NCBI RefSeq assembly: GCF_000327385.1
Contig: NW_008711162.1
Location: 820,068-884,067 of the forward strand
Length of the DNA stretch: 64,000 nt
Reading direction: 5' to 3'
Origin: Lottia gigantea
Lineage: Eukaryota > Mollusca > Gastropoda > Lottiidae
The notes under the pieces are model-generated. The model had not been told where the DNA came from. It was given only the letters and a program-made list of their open reading frames with translations, and made no database searches. Made by a program: the position numbers and the translations under genes. This document shows positions 27,001 through 33,900 of this stretch, piece after piece; position 1 is the first letter of the stretch; every line of letters starts with the position of its first letter.

Positions 27001-27360
27001 GCATATTGTTTTCTGTCGAAAGCTCTGATTGGCTGTATTCGCTGGCGAACAATCCAATCAAATCACTGCATTTGGAAACTTCCGTGATACAAGAATAGGG
27101 GCTTTAAGAGTCATTTGAGGTATAAGTCTAAGTTAGTAATAGCTTAACATTGTGAAGATGATAATTTGAAGAAAAATTCCAAAGAAAAAATGAAATTTAT
27201 GTTACAACGTTTAATTATTTTCATTGTAGGTACTGCTGCATCAAATGATATTTTGGATGAACCATTCACAGTAGTGTTAGAACCGATGGAAATTCGTACA
27301 TTCCGGGTTGTGACAGGGCCAGCAACAGAGAAATCTAAATCGTTCCTTGGATTTTTCTAA
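2678..27360 (+). CDS. MAN2B1: Lysosomal-type alpha-mannosidase (GH38, MAN2B1-like), 26 exons
   Basis: Retaining GH38 alpha-mannosidase that trims mannose from N-glycans, expected in the lysosome or late secretory route. Coding exons: 2678-3019, 3504-3621, 5440-5616, 9347-9540, 10057-10165, 10722-10816, 11515-11568, 13483-13599, 14243-14446, 14739-14802, 15268-15307, 15951-16020, 18438-18563, 19259-19375, 19903-20032, 20632-20702, 20971-21225, 21629-21747, 22415-22516, 23219-23306, 23682-23768, 24275-24365, 24813-24958, 25367-25525, 25965-26091, 27230-27360. They total 3333 nt in frame (1110 residues; human about 1011). Seen motifs: [11 protein letters not shown] (131-141) with zinc ligands, [11 protein letters not shown] with the nucleophile Asp263, QHHDAITGT (from 499), and C-terminal [12 protein letters not shown] and [18 protein letters not shown] and the C-terminal blocks favour the lysosomal MAN2B1 branch over Golgi MAN2A. 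The extra length is N-terminal. The segment after residue 310 is shorter than in human. The gene identity is firm; cellular location is inferred. Confidence 0.93.
3205..3450. mobile_element. MITE family A, diverged, in intron 1
   Basis: Contains GTGGTTCCTGCAGTTCCA, TTAGTGACGTCATTAAACAC and TTTTAGTGGAATTGCAGGAA in the family A order. The left arm is mostly lost and the right arm has drifted. Intron 1 (3020-3503) holds little else. Confidence 0.65.
3504..3621 (+). other. MAN2B1: Exon 2: GH38 zinc-binding motif
   Basis: Encodes the start of the catalytic domain, with [16 protein letters not shown]. In GH38 the His and the first Asp of H-x-H-D-D bind the catalytic zinc. Acceptor TTATTATTTTCCAG and donor GTAAGT; the exon ends in phase 1. 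Confidence 0.92.
3720..4850 (+). repeat. Minisatellite with higher-order structure, intron 2
   Basis: Built from short words such as ATCTCATGACTTACTTCATC and CACTATC. From 4273 the marker CTTACTAAAACACCATTCC recurs at 4273, 4422, 4571 and 4720, an exact 149-bp period. Alternate copies differ (TAGTGACTTGATTCATC versus TAGTGACTTCCTTCATC), giving a 298-bp second-order period. The 5' part (about 3760-4090) has a separate longer unit around CAACTTGGTCACGATCACATG. Confidence 0.85.
4856..5439. other. Remainder of intron 2, no feature recognised
   Basis: The stretch has a reverse-strand open frame of about 120 codons (4939-5301) without recognisable similarity and without splice or start context. 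Nothing else stands out. Confidence 0.5.
5617..7194. other. 5' part of intron 3, no feature recognised
   Basis: AT-rich intron sequence. Short open frames occur on both strands (for example 6371-6598) but none resembles a known protein or lies in the correct phase between consensus splice sites. Confidence 0.5.
7195..7320. mobile_element. MITE family A fragment
   Basis: TTAAAGTGATTGTAAAGATTT, TATCGGGGACACT, CATCAATTTGCACC and GGTTCTTGCAATTCCACTAAA form a left arm that is joined directly to a short piece of right arm (ACGTCTGATTTTAATTTT). A larger transposon starts just after it. Confidence 0.65.
7330..9047. mobile_element. 1.7 kb non-autonomous DNA transposon with 9-bp target duplication
   Basis: Ends are inverted repeats of about 60 bp: GGCAGTGGCTATTTA at the left and its mirror TAAATAGCCACTGCC at the right, extending through CTGGCGTGGTAAGCGTGGTA. 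The flanks are identical: TTCCAAGGG at 7321-7329 and 9048-9056. A 9-bp duplication fits Mutator-like or Merlin-like transposases; no transposase frame exists inside. The interior carries a tandem array (8150-8835). The near-perfect ends and duplication suggest a fairly young insertion. Confidence 0.85.
8150..8835. repeat. Satellite array that switches orientation
   Basis: About three units of GAGGTTAATAATGATACAGA plus TATTGATAGTGTTT read forward (8157-8330). From about 8341 the reverse complement appears as roughly ten units; four of these have an exact 54-bp period (markers at 8341, 8395, 8449, 8503). Later reverse units are about 50 bp and closer to the forward form. The array lies wholly inside the 7330-9047 transposon. 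Confidence 0.8.
9347..9540 (+). other. MAN2B1: Exon 4: catalytic nucleophile exon
   Basis: Encodes [13 protein letters not shown] and [14 protein letters not shown]. The Asp of HID is the GH38 nucleophile (residue 263 of the prediction). It follows a 3.7 kb intron that holds a 1.7 kb transposon. Acceptor TTCTGATTTTAG and donor GTATGC; phases fit both neighbours. Confidence 0.93.
10245..10448. mobile_element. MITE family A, left arm missing, intron 5
   Basis: Keeps the centre (CGTCACTAATCGCTAAATATG, TTAGTGACGTCATCAAACAC) and the right arm (TTTTAGTGGAATTACAGGAA to TTTTTACAGTCCCTTTAA). It ends at TTAA 10445-10448. Confidence 0.75.
10918..11205. mobile_element. Foldback MITE in intron 6
   Basis: Left arm words TTTTTAATATAGCCACTTCA, GTTAGGGTCTAA and GGCCTCTTCAACATTCGTCAAA recur as reverse complement on the right (TTGACGAGTGTTCAAGAGG, TTAACTGAAGTGGCTATATT). 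Arms span about 90 bp each. No coding frame. It is not related to families A-D by its ends. Confidence 0.75.
11578..11666 (+). repeat. 89-nt hairpin beginning 9 nt after the exon 7 donor
   Basis: CAGGCATCTGTTTCTATCAA opens an arm that pairs with TTGATAGAAACAGATGCCTG, extending to about 33 bp with three mismatches around an approximately 23-nt loop. It could be a minimal MITE or a pre-miRNA-like intronic stem-loop. Only this copy was noticed. Confidence 0.75.
12130..12340 (-). mobile_element. SINE-like repeat, reverse orientation, intron 7
   Basis: Contains CCTACTTTTCTGCACC, ACGCCATACAGTGTGCAAGG and CTAGACGCTTTTTCCATGTCA, shared with reverse copies at 23415, 61770 and 62045. Boundaries are approximate and the class (tRNA-derived SINE) is inferred from the copy at 20110. 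Confidence 0.5.
13108..13225. other. Assembly gap (118 N) inside an inverted repeat
   Basis: The bases on each side mirror each other: GGTTATGGTCGTATATCAGGA on the left and TCCTGATATACGACCATAACC on the right, and AGCAATAAACT recurs further out as AGTTTATTGCT. The gap thus sits at the centre of a foldback. It is in intron 7 and does not interrupt an exon. Confidence 0.9.
13650..14205 (+). repeat. 15-bp minisatellite ending 38 bp before exon 9
   Basis: About 35 units of AACAGAATGATAGC(A/T), some 15 bp each, fill most of intron 8. Because the period is a multiple of three, open frames of about 170 codons appear on both strands; these are artefacts. The array ends just upstream of the acceptor CTTTCTCTTTGCAG at 14242. 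Confidence 0.88.
15614..15924 (+). mobile_element. MITE family B in intron 11
   Basis: Starts TTAAAGGGACACCCG and follows the family order: ACTAATCGTACCTTAGTC, CTTCAAATCCATG, GACTCGTATTTGC, GTTTGAAGGAATTATG, AATCAACCCCCGAAAATG. The right terminal repeat is eroded. It ends about 25 bp before exon 12. Confidence 0.7.
16021..16915. other. 5' part of intron 12, no feature recognised
   Basis: AT-rich intron with a stretch near 16330-16560 in which GGTTCGT-like words recur irregularly (TGGTTCGTAATT, TGGTTCGTTATTT, GCGGTTCGTTTTTT). No gene or clear element. Confidence 0.4.
16916..17223. mobile_element. MITE family A, both arms present, intron 12
   Basis: A well-preserved foldback: GGGATTGTAAAAAGATTTTC on the left, CTCTTTACAATCACTTTAA on the right, and between them paired blocks (TTGCACCATTCCAATTTTT and AAAAATTGGAATGTTGCAA; CCTGCAATTCCAC and GTGGAATTGTAGG). 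The centre carries TGACGTCA-type sites in both arms (ACGACGTCACT, AATGACGTCAG). Confidence 0.85.
17447..17820 (+). mobile_element. MITE family D in intron 12
   Basis: Starts TTAAAGATGGGTTCCCTTAT and contains ACCAGTTTGTCTCACATG, CAGCAGAATTCCAATAAGTG and TTATCCAGACTGTACATAC. Shares the body with reverse copy 22640-23006 and forward copy 26123-26449; the latter shows the inverted right end. Confidence 0.75.
17821..18437. other. 3' part of intron 12, no feature recognised
   Basis: No repeat shared with the rest of the window and no coding signal was found before the acceptor of exon 13 (TTCTATTTTCAG at 18437). Confidence 0.4.
18800..19257 (+). repeat. TTCATCTTCATTTCA minisatellite that runs into the exon 14 acceptor
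   Basis: A pyrimidine-rich array made of TTCATTTCATC and TTCCATATC words. The last unit reads CATCTTTATTTCAG, so its final AG is the 3' splice site of exon 14 (19259). The array therefore doubles as the polypyrimidine tract. Its open frames (such as 18978-19337) are artefacts. Confidence 0.88.
20110..20400 (+). mobile_element. tRNA-derived SINE in intron 15
   Basis: The head has a tRNA-like A box (TTGTCCAGTGAGTTAGACGC) and a B box (GGGTTCAGTC) about 35 bp apart. The tail (AATGCCGCTGTCCTGGCAAA, CACCCTGCATGG) is shared with copies near 32330 and 38300. The internal promoter boxes are imperfect, so the copy is likely inactive. Confidence 0.6.
21377..21551 (+). mobile_element. MITE family C, short copy, intron 17
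   Basis: Runs from TTAAAGGAATACTACTTCTT to GTCATCCTAAGAGGTAGTAT. About 150 bp of the family middle is missing, leaving both ends. Contains TATATTCATCAGTTGAACTT and the AATAGAATCTCTAT block. Confidence 0.75.
21840..22400 (+). repeat. AT-rich minisatellite reaching the exon 19 acceptor
   Basis: Units of about 40-45 bp with GATAAATTAATGCTATATTTG and ATAAATTTAGTGATATATTAA repeat through nearly all of intron 18. The last unit is followed within about 15 bp by the acceptor TTTGTTGTTTTCAG at 22414. Confidence 0.85.
22640..23006 (-). mobile_element. MITE family D, reverse orientation, intron 19
   Basis: Reverse copy of family D, with GAGACAAACTGGTATTTTTCC, TGGAATTCTGTTGGTAATTC and an end at GAATCCATCTTTAA. 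The far boundary is uncertain. Confidence 0.7.
23415..23560 (-). mobile_element. SINE-like repeat fragment, intron 20
   Basis: Contains AATGAATGGAGTCTTGCGTC, TACTTTTCTGCACCATG and CAACTGTCGAGGGATCTTTAA, shared with copies at 12130, 61770 and 62045. It is cut short and boundaries are approximate. Confidence 0.5.
25067..25313. mobile_element. MITE family A, diverged, intron 23
   Basis: Left arm TTAAAGTGATTGTAAAGAGG and TCAATTTGCACCATTC are clear; the centre keeps GGTGACGTCATAAAA; the right arm is degraded to GGACAATTAGAATGGCGCAAA. It ends at TTAA 25310-25313, 53 bp before exon 24. Confidence 0.65.
26123..26449 (+). mobile_element. MITE family D, complete copy, intron 25
   Basis: Starts TTAAAGATGGGTTCCCTTAT and ends AAGGAAACCCATCTTTAA, defining the inverted ends of family D and its TTAA flanks. 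The 327-bp interior has no coding frame. Confidence 0.8.
26505..26760 (+). mobile_element. MITE family B, 3' truncated, intron 25
   Basis: TTAAAGGGACAGATAGGCCA, then TCAGTAATAGTGTTCACAG and CTTCAAATCTATGTGTG, fading out after GGAATTATGTGATT. The right end is missing. Confidence 0.65.
26845..27165. mobile_element. Foldback element in intron 25
   Basis: Arms AGCTATTACAAACTTAGTCT and AGTCTAAGTTAGTAATAGCT mirror each other, as do AATGCAGTGATTTGATTTGA and CCAATCAAATCACTGCATTT, and ACAGCCAATCAGAG and CTCTGATTGGCTGT. A relative lies at 51530-51800. It ends about 65 bp before the last exon of the alpha-mannosidase gene. Confidence 0.75.
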
Positions 27361-27429
27361 ATACATTTTACATTCCGTTTACTATGAGAAAGTTTGGTTA
27401 TTATCCTCATCGAATGGTATCATTTTAAC

Positions 27430-27435
27430 AATAAA
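27430..27435 (+). promoter_or_regulatory. MAN2B1: Candidate polyadenylation signal of alpha-mannosidase
   Basis: AATAAA lies 70 bp after the stop codon of exon 26. It would give a short 3' UTR. No GT-rich downstream element was confirmed. Confidence 0.5.
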
Positions 27436-27488
27436 TCGTTGAACTGCTATTGTTACCGTGATATGAAAACATTCGGCTATGAATCAAT

Positions 27489-27971
27489 TTTAAGAAGTAC
27501 TACCTCTTAGAATGAACAGAAAATTAAAGTTTCAAACTTGGTCAATAATTTCCGTAAGTGGCATTTAGTAATTGGGTAATAAATAACTGGACACACGATA
27601 TGGATAACAATTATTTTAATAAATACTCGAAACGTCGCGAGTTATTTATTAAAGTAATTGTTATCCATACAATTGTGTCCAGTTATTTAGTCAAATAAGT
27701 GTATAAAATATTCATCAGTTGGACTTACCAGGTGCCATGACTAAAGAATAGAATCTCTATATAAGGCGGTATATCCGTTACTGAAAAACGCTTCTAAGCT
27801 TGTTTTAAAATTATTTAGTTTAATGGACTATTACTTAGTTATATGGACTTATTGGATTATAGAAGGATTCTGTTATGACGCCAAATAAGTCAGCTGATGA
27901 ACAAAGACTCATTTTAGCTAAGTTTAAAAATTTCAATTTTTTGGTCATCCTAAAAGGTAGTATATCTTGAA
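27489..27971 (+). mobile_element. MITE family C with a hairpin element inserted in it
   Basis: The left end (TTAAGAAGTACTACCTCTTAG) and the right end (CATCCTAAAAGGTAGTATAT) are family C. Between 27567 and 27700 the family text is interrupted by a near-perfect palindrome: AATAACTGGACAC and GATAACAATTATTTTAATAAA on the left, mirrored by TTTATTAAAGTAATTGTTATC and GTGTCCAGTTATT on the right. The family C phrase GGTCAATAA..AAGTG continues on both sides, showing the insertion order. Confidence 0.75.
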
Positions 27972-28030
27972 ATGATCTGACGAAGTAATTTAATATAATT
28001 TTCACACTGTTTTCATATCACCGTTTTCAG

Positions 28031-28185
28031 TGGGTACATTATCCATATCTTTCACCATCGTGGTGATCGCACTGTTTTACCAATGCGTTCGCTTCATTTC
28101 TGGTGAAAATTCTTCATCTATGAATGCAAGTTATCAGAAAGGGCATCGAAAAGGGATTTGGGTTTACAGATCTTCAGTCCTCTGA
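28031..28185 (+). other. Possible alternative terminal exon encoding a membrane helix
   Basis: A strong acceptor (CACTGTTTTCATATCACCGTTTTCAG has a long pyrimidine tract) is followed by an open frame of 51 codons to TGA at 28183. It reads LSISFTIVVIALFYQCVRF, a typical membrane span, then a basic tail. It starts in phase 1, the phase in which alpha-mannosidase exon 25 (ending 26091) finishes. Splicing exon 25 directly to it would replace the normal C-terminal end with a membrane anchor. No evidence of use exists here; it could also belong to nothing. Confidence 0.3.
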
Positions 28186-28530
28186 GGATGTGAATAGGTG
28201 GTCTAGTCGATTCTCTTTTCATGGCATCTTCCATGGAAGGTGAAGATTTCGATATCTGATTTTAGTATATTCGGAATCGGTACACAAGTTTCAAACGACA
28301 ACTGTATATTTTTTTTATATTGGAAAATAAGGAGTATATTAAAGATCGCGAATCTCTTAATGTATTTTATTGTTATGGTAATTGTTTTGAATTGCTGTTA
28401 AAATTTACAAATGACTTTTTTGCTTTTATGCAGATCTTTTTAGATTTAAGGCATATACACGATTATTCTGCTATATTTTTAGTTAATTTAGATAGTAATG
28501 AGTAACATTTAAATCTGGTTTGTATTGTTT

Positions 28531-28820
28531 TTAAGAGATTATAAAGAGATTTTCAAAAAATATCGGGAACACTAATAGGCTAGCATCAATTTGCATCATT
28601 CCAATTTTCAATCAGTATGTGGTTCCTGCAATTCCAGTGTTTTTTGACGTCACTAATGGCGAATGGCCCTATGTGATAAAGCATATTTAGCGACACTTAG
28701 TTTTAGTGGAATTGCAGGAATCACAGATGTCTGATTGAAAATTAGAATGGTGCAAATTGATGCTTTCAGTGTCTACGATACACGTAAAAAATTCTGAAAA
28801 CCTCTTTACAATCCCTTTAA
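28531..28820. mobile_element. MITE family A, complete, intergenic
   Basis: TTAAGAGATTATAAAGAGAT to CTCTTTACAATCCCTTTAA, with paired arms (CATTCCAATTTTCAATCAG and CTGATTGAAAATTAGAATG). Flanked by TTAA at both ends. Lies between the alpha-mannosidase and HID1 genes. Confidence 0.8.
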
Positions 28821-29086
28821 GTAGCAATAAGCACTAAACCAGATTCTATTGTATTCATAGGCTAATTATTTTTTTCCTACCACAAAATAAAGTCGACCGA
28901 AAAACTTTAATGCATGATTATTTACTTTATTTCTTAAAACTGTTTTGAAGCATCCCTTGTTTGTTGTGTGCAGATATCCTGTTCGGACTAAACATGGGTT
29001 TCATCAGGGCTATTATTATTATTGTACATTATTACAATATGATGTAAATATATATACATGGTGTTAAGGTGTGTCGAGTTGTTATT

Positions 29087-29419
29087 TTAAAGGAATACTA
29101 CCTCTTAGAATGGACATAATTTTTTAAGTCTTAAACTTGTTCAATAAAAGTATATATTCATCAGTTAGACTTATATACCAGGTGTCATGACTAAAGAATA
29201 GAATCTCTATATAAGACAATATATCCATTAAACTAAATATTTATTGTAGCACACTTTGTTTCAAAATTACAAAGCTTAATGAATTATTGCTTAGTTGTAT
29301 AGATTTATTGGATTATAAAGGGACTCTGTTGTATAGTTATGACACCATACTCGTTTGGCCAAGTTTCAATATTTCAATATTTCAATTTTTTTGGTCATTC
29401 TAAGAGGTAGTATACCTTG
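29087..29419 (+). mobile_element. MITE family C, intergenic
   Basis: TTAAAGGAATACTACCTCTT at the left and TCATTCTAAGAGGTAGTATA at the right. The interior carries TATATTCATCAGTTAGACTT, AATAGAATCTCTATATAAG and GGATTATAAAGGGACTCTGTT as in the other copies. Confidence 0.8.
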
Positions 29420-29529
29420 TAGAAATATTTCAGAGTATGACTGAATATTGTTGTTTGTTGAATGATTTATGATTTAAAATGTTAGTTTAAATGAATTTTA
29501 TTTATTTTATGGTGGATGATTTAAGCCTT

Positions 29530-29880
29530 CTGTCTTTTTATACGCCCACATTGGCGTATTTATGTATCAGAAACGTATCAAAATTTGTTTGAGAACACAA
29601 TAAAACTACAGATTTCGTCTTATTTAAATGAAATTTGGTGTGATCATTTATATTGATGAGATCTTGGTCAAGTACAAAATTTGCGATATTTCAATAAACG
29701 GCGCTTGAGTTATTGCCCTTGACGCATCAAAATTTGTTTATGAACACTATAGAGACTACAATTTTCATTTGTTTTTTAATGAAACTTTGTGTGATCAACT
29801 ATTACAATTAGATGATTGAGTACTTTCAAGAACAGATGGAATTTTTCAACAAATCTCAATTAACATGTTTGAAGACATTT
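29530..29880 (-). repeat. Dispersed repeat with TATACGCCCACA end
   Basis: Begins TTTATACGCCCACATTGGCG and contains two related blocks (CAAAATTTGTTTGAGAACAC and CAAAATTTGTTTATGAACAC). The reverse of GTGGGCGTATAAAAA closes the repeats at 55213 and 62870, so this is probably the same group in reverse. The class is unknown. Confidence 0.5.
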
Positions 29881-30909
29881 CAAAAGTTCTTTACTATAGG
29901 TTATCGAGCATTTTCATAAAAGGGTACCAGATATACAAATAAGTTCACTTTCAGTTACAATGTCACAAAATAGGCTATTGCGTATTATAGAAGAGAGGCC
30001 TACTCTCTCAATGAAATAATGCCAAAAGTCATACTAACAGAACAATTTGTCACAATTAGTGTTGGCCTGGGACGAAATATTTTCTGCTTGTTTAATAAAA
30101 TATTTGTAAATATTTTTTTTTCTTTTAACAACAAAAATCCTCTGGAATGATCTGGAAATGAAGGCCCCCCCTTATTGCTGATCTGGTAGTTTCTATTAGA
30201 GAATCTTAGCGCTGCGGACTGCGGGCTATAGCTCAGTCTTAAACCGGGCGTGGAGGAAGTGGGCGTCCCTTCGGCGCTTTGTTGTTGATTTTAGAGGATC
30301 ATGATGGGGGTCAGGGTGGCCTTTCTCTGGAAGATTTTATGGTCCGAAGTAGGGAGGGGGGGGGGGGGGCATACCCTAAAAAAGCACTGCCTATACGCTA
30401 AAAATGTTGAGTTTATTTGTGGGATAATCATTGAAAGATTATATGGAAGATTGAAAGCCTACGACTATGCCTGTTATCTTTTTTTAAATATGGATCATTA
30501 TTTTGATTACATTTGTACTCCGATGGAAATTTGAATGTATCCTTCTCTCTGCTCATCCGTCCGTCGATCGGTTCTACGACTTTTCTTGATTGTGTGATAG
30601 GCTATTAATTTTGGTAGTAACATAAATTTGATTTTGAACAGCTTTGAAGAAAAGTTATCAAATTTTTCGAAATAAGTTTTTTAAGTTAGGCAATGATTGG
30701 TTCAGTCATTGTTCAACGACTTTCCAGAAGAACTCGAGGGTTCTTAGTCTTACCTTGCCCAGTACACGCTTAATACTTAGTTGTGGTCTGATCAATAAGT
30801 TAGAGTTATCTTCTCTTCATACAGCTCTTTAATGTAGAAGATTTTCATTGACGTAGTTCCTGTTTATGTTTATTGATGTCTGCTCTTTTCAGCAGTTTTT
30901 CACTGAAAA
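29881..30909. other. HID1 upstream region, no gene recognised
   Basis: Holds a G-run at 30356-30369, a GTCCGTCG word near 30560 and no conserved coding frame. An acceptor (TCTGCTCTTTTCAG) ends at 30892, 17 bp before the HID1 start codon, so a non-coding first exon of HID1 may lie in this stretch, but none could be placed. Confidence 0.45.
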
Positions 30910-33900
30910 ATGGGAAATACTGACACTAAACTTAATTTCCGGAAAGCAGTTATTCAATTAACCACGAAAACACAGGTAGACCTTAAATTATTTCTATTTT
31001 TGATTGCCACGAAATAGATGGAATCTCTCACAATCTGCTTCCATGTTTCACGATTTTTTTTCTGTTTCTGTCCATACCAACTCGAAAGTCCATTCATTGC
31101 CATTGATTGTCATTGTTGTCACGCACTGCCATTGGCATTTTTGACATCACTATTATGAATTACTGTTCAGTGGTAAGTCAGAAGTAATAATATATTTGCT
31201 TATGCCATCAGAGGTTATAGAGGCTACAACTGAAATGAATGGAGTTTTATGTCCTACTTTCTGCAATCCGAATTACAAGATGCTTTTTCATGTCAGCCCC
31301 TCACCTACATCACTGACAAGTGGTAACTGGTATGAAATATTCAAGGTATTATCGCAATCTATGCAGGGGTTCAACCCAGGACCTTTAGGTTAGCAAGAAA
31401 GTGTCAGCCAGTCAGTATAGAACCTACAGATGCAACATGACTGGATGGTCATATACATGACATTGCTTTTATTTAAGCACAAAGTGCACCTACCTATAAT
31501 AAGCAGTGAAATAACTCAAAAAAGTTCCATCTGAAAGTCTAAGAGGTAGATTGTCTTTGGATTAATAGAAACTTTATTTATGAAACAATTCACTTTTTTA
31601 TCTAAAATGTGGGACATTTTCATGGAATTTCATTCAGGAAGTGTCTATCTATTTGAATCGTATTAAATAAAATTTTGTTTGAGATAATATTTGTCAGATT
31701 ATACCAAAGTTAGGTAATCTATACAAAAACTATGATATGATAGGTGTGCTAATTCAACTAATGACCTTTTGTATTTTTGAACTTTCGCTGACCAGGCAAT
31801 GATTGTTATGAATTCATAGCTGATTATTCCCATTGTTTATTTGTTATCCCTTTGAAGCTAATGATGAAACATGTAACATTTCTCCCAGCTTTGTATGAAT
31901 TAAAAATACTGGACTCAAAGTTCAAAGTAATTGAATGAAAACTTGTCATAAATTTCTTGTAAGATGATTGACAATCTATGGCAGGGATGGGGGTGGGGGG
32001 AATGGATTGGTGTGATAATCATATGTATTTTCTAGTATGTAGGTGGGTATAGTGAACACCTTAGGAAAAATTTCAGTCAGTACATCACTTTGAAAATTAA
32101 TTTAAGATGAAGGAAACGTTGGAACTGTCTTAAATTTGCTGTCTAATTAAAAACGGGCAATGCCAAGCAGGGAACAATGAGTTAAATTTGCCAGGACAGC
32201 AGCATCAGACATTATATTTAAGTACCCCTCTGCCAAGTTTCAAATCGATTAACTCAACGGGAAGGGAAAGGGGTCGAAACTGCAACAGATCATACACTCT
32301 TTTGAGTGCTTGAAAAAGAGCAGTCTAATGTCGCTGTCCTGGCAAAATTTCTCTCATTGTTCCCTGCATGGCATTGCCCGTTTTTAATTAACTTTAATTA
32401 AGTTTTTAATGGTGCAGAAAAGTTGGACATAAAAATCCATTTTTATCATTTTCATTAATGCTCTCTACACATTTAAATAAAAGGTGGGCAGTAGCTTCCA
32501 TTTAAACTCAACTGTTGCCACTTAGTAGGCCTACCTCACATTGGTTTAACAATAAACTTCTCAGGATATTTTAATGTTATGATGTAAACTTGTTCAAACA
32601 TAATTCTTTAATGATTATTCATTTTAGCCTATTGAAGCCAATGATGAAGCATTTTGGGAACAGTTCTGGTCTGAAAGTGTGACTTGTATACAGGATGTGT
32701 TTACATTGATTCCGGCAGCTGAGATAAGAGCCTTGCGTGAAGAATCACCATCAAATCTAGCTACATTTTGTTACAAAGCTGTAGAAAAATTAGTGGCAGC
32801 TGCAGAAAGTGGTTGTCCTTCACAAAGAGAACAACAGACAGGTAATTAAGGATCATCTTTTTGATTATATAATACTGCTAATTAGCTTAATCAATAATTA
32901 TTATTGAGAGCTCAATTTTCATAGGTTAAAGGGATTGTAAAGAGATTTTCTAAATTTTTTTATGTGTATCAGAGACATTGAAAGAGTCATTTTCCACCAT
33001 TTCAATTTTCAATCAGACACCTGTTGTTCCTGCAATTTCACTACATTTTAGTGTCTGATATCATTATCACGAAGGGCCTTATGTGATAATGCATACATTG
33101 CGATTAGTTATGTCATCAGACACTTAGTTTTAGTGGAAATGCAGGAACCACAGGTCTATGTTATTGGTGCAACTTGATGCTATCTGTGTCCCCAAATATA
33201 CATACCGGTAACAAATTTAGAAATCCTTTAATGTGAATTCATATACCAGCACCTAGAAATGGTATTATTAGTTATAATGGTTTTAATACTAATGATATAC
33301 TGGCATAGAAATCAATTACTTAATTAATCCAGCTCATGAGAACACAGAAACAAAGCAATACTATTAGTTTATCGAAATTGATGCAAAAATGATTTTTGCT
33401 AGAATTATTTAACAGTAGAAAAATCTGTTATCTGTCATTCAGAAACTGTTATAGGTCTATGATTCCTTGGCTTTTTTTGGCAAAGTAAGATGCAGAATGA
33501 TATATATCAGAAATTGCCTTAATTACAAAATTTTGGGTAAAATTAACCTTACCTTCATAGCTTCCATGGGGCTTCTTACTAAAAAAAAATTGTACTGTCA
33601 TAATGGTGAAATATATTGCCTTCCAAGAAGAAAGCTCATACCATACAAAACTTTTTTATTTTTGATTAAATAATGCTTTGATTGTTGTATGATTTCAGTA
33701 TTGAACTGTGTAAGGTTATTGATAAGAATATTACCATATATATTTGAGGATCCTGATTGGAGAGGATTTTTCTGGTCAACTTTACCAGGCCAATCAGAAG
33801 ATGGAGAGGTATGTTTATCAATTTCTTCTTATTTATATTTCTTTTCTCTGATATACAATGAAACGTAATATGGTTATGTAGAGAATCAACATAAAGAAAT

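Noticed and set aside
30185-30300. tRNA-like words (CTATAGCTCAGT) upstream of HID1
   Set aside because: No matching B box at the right distance and no cloverleaf could be drawn.
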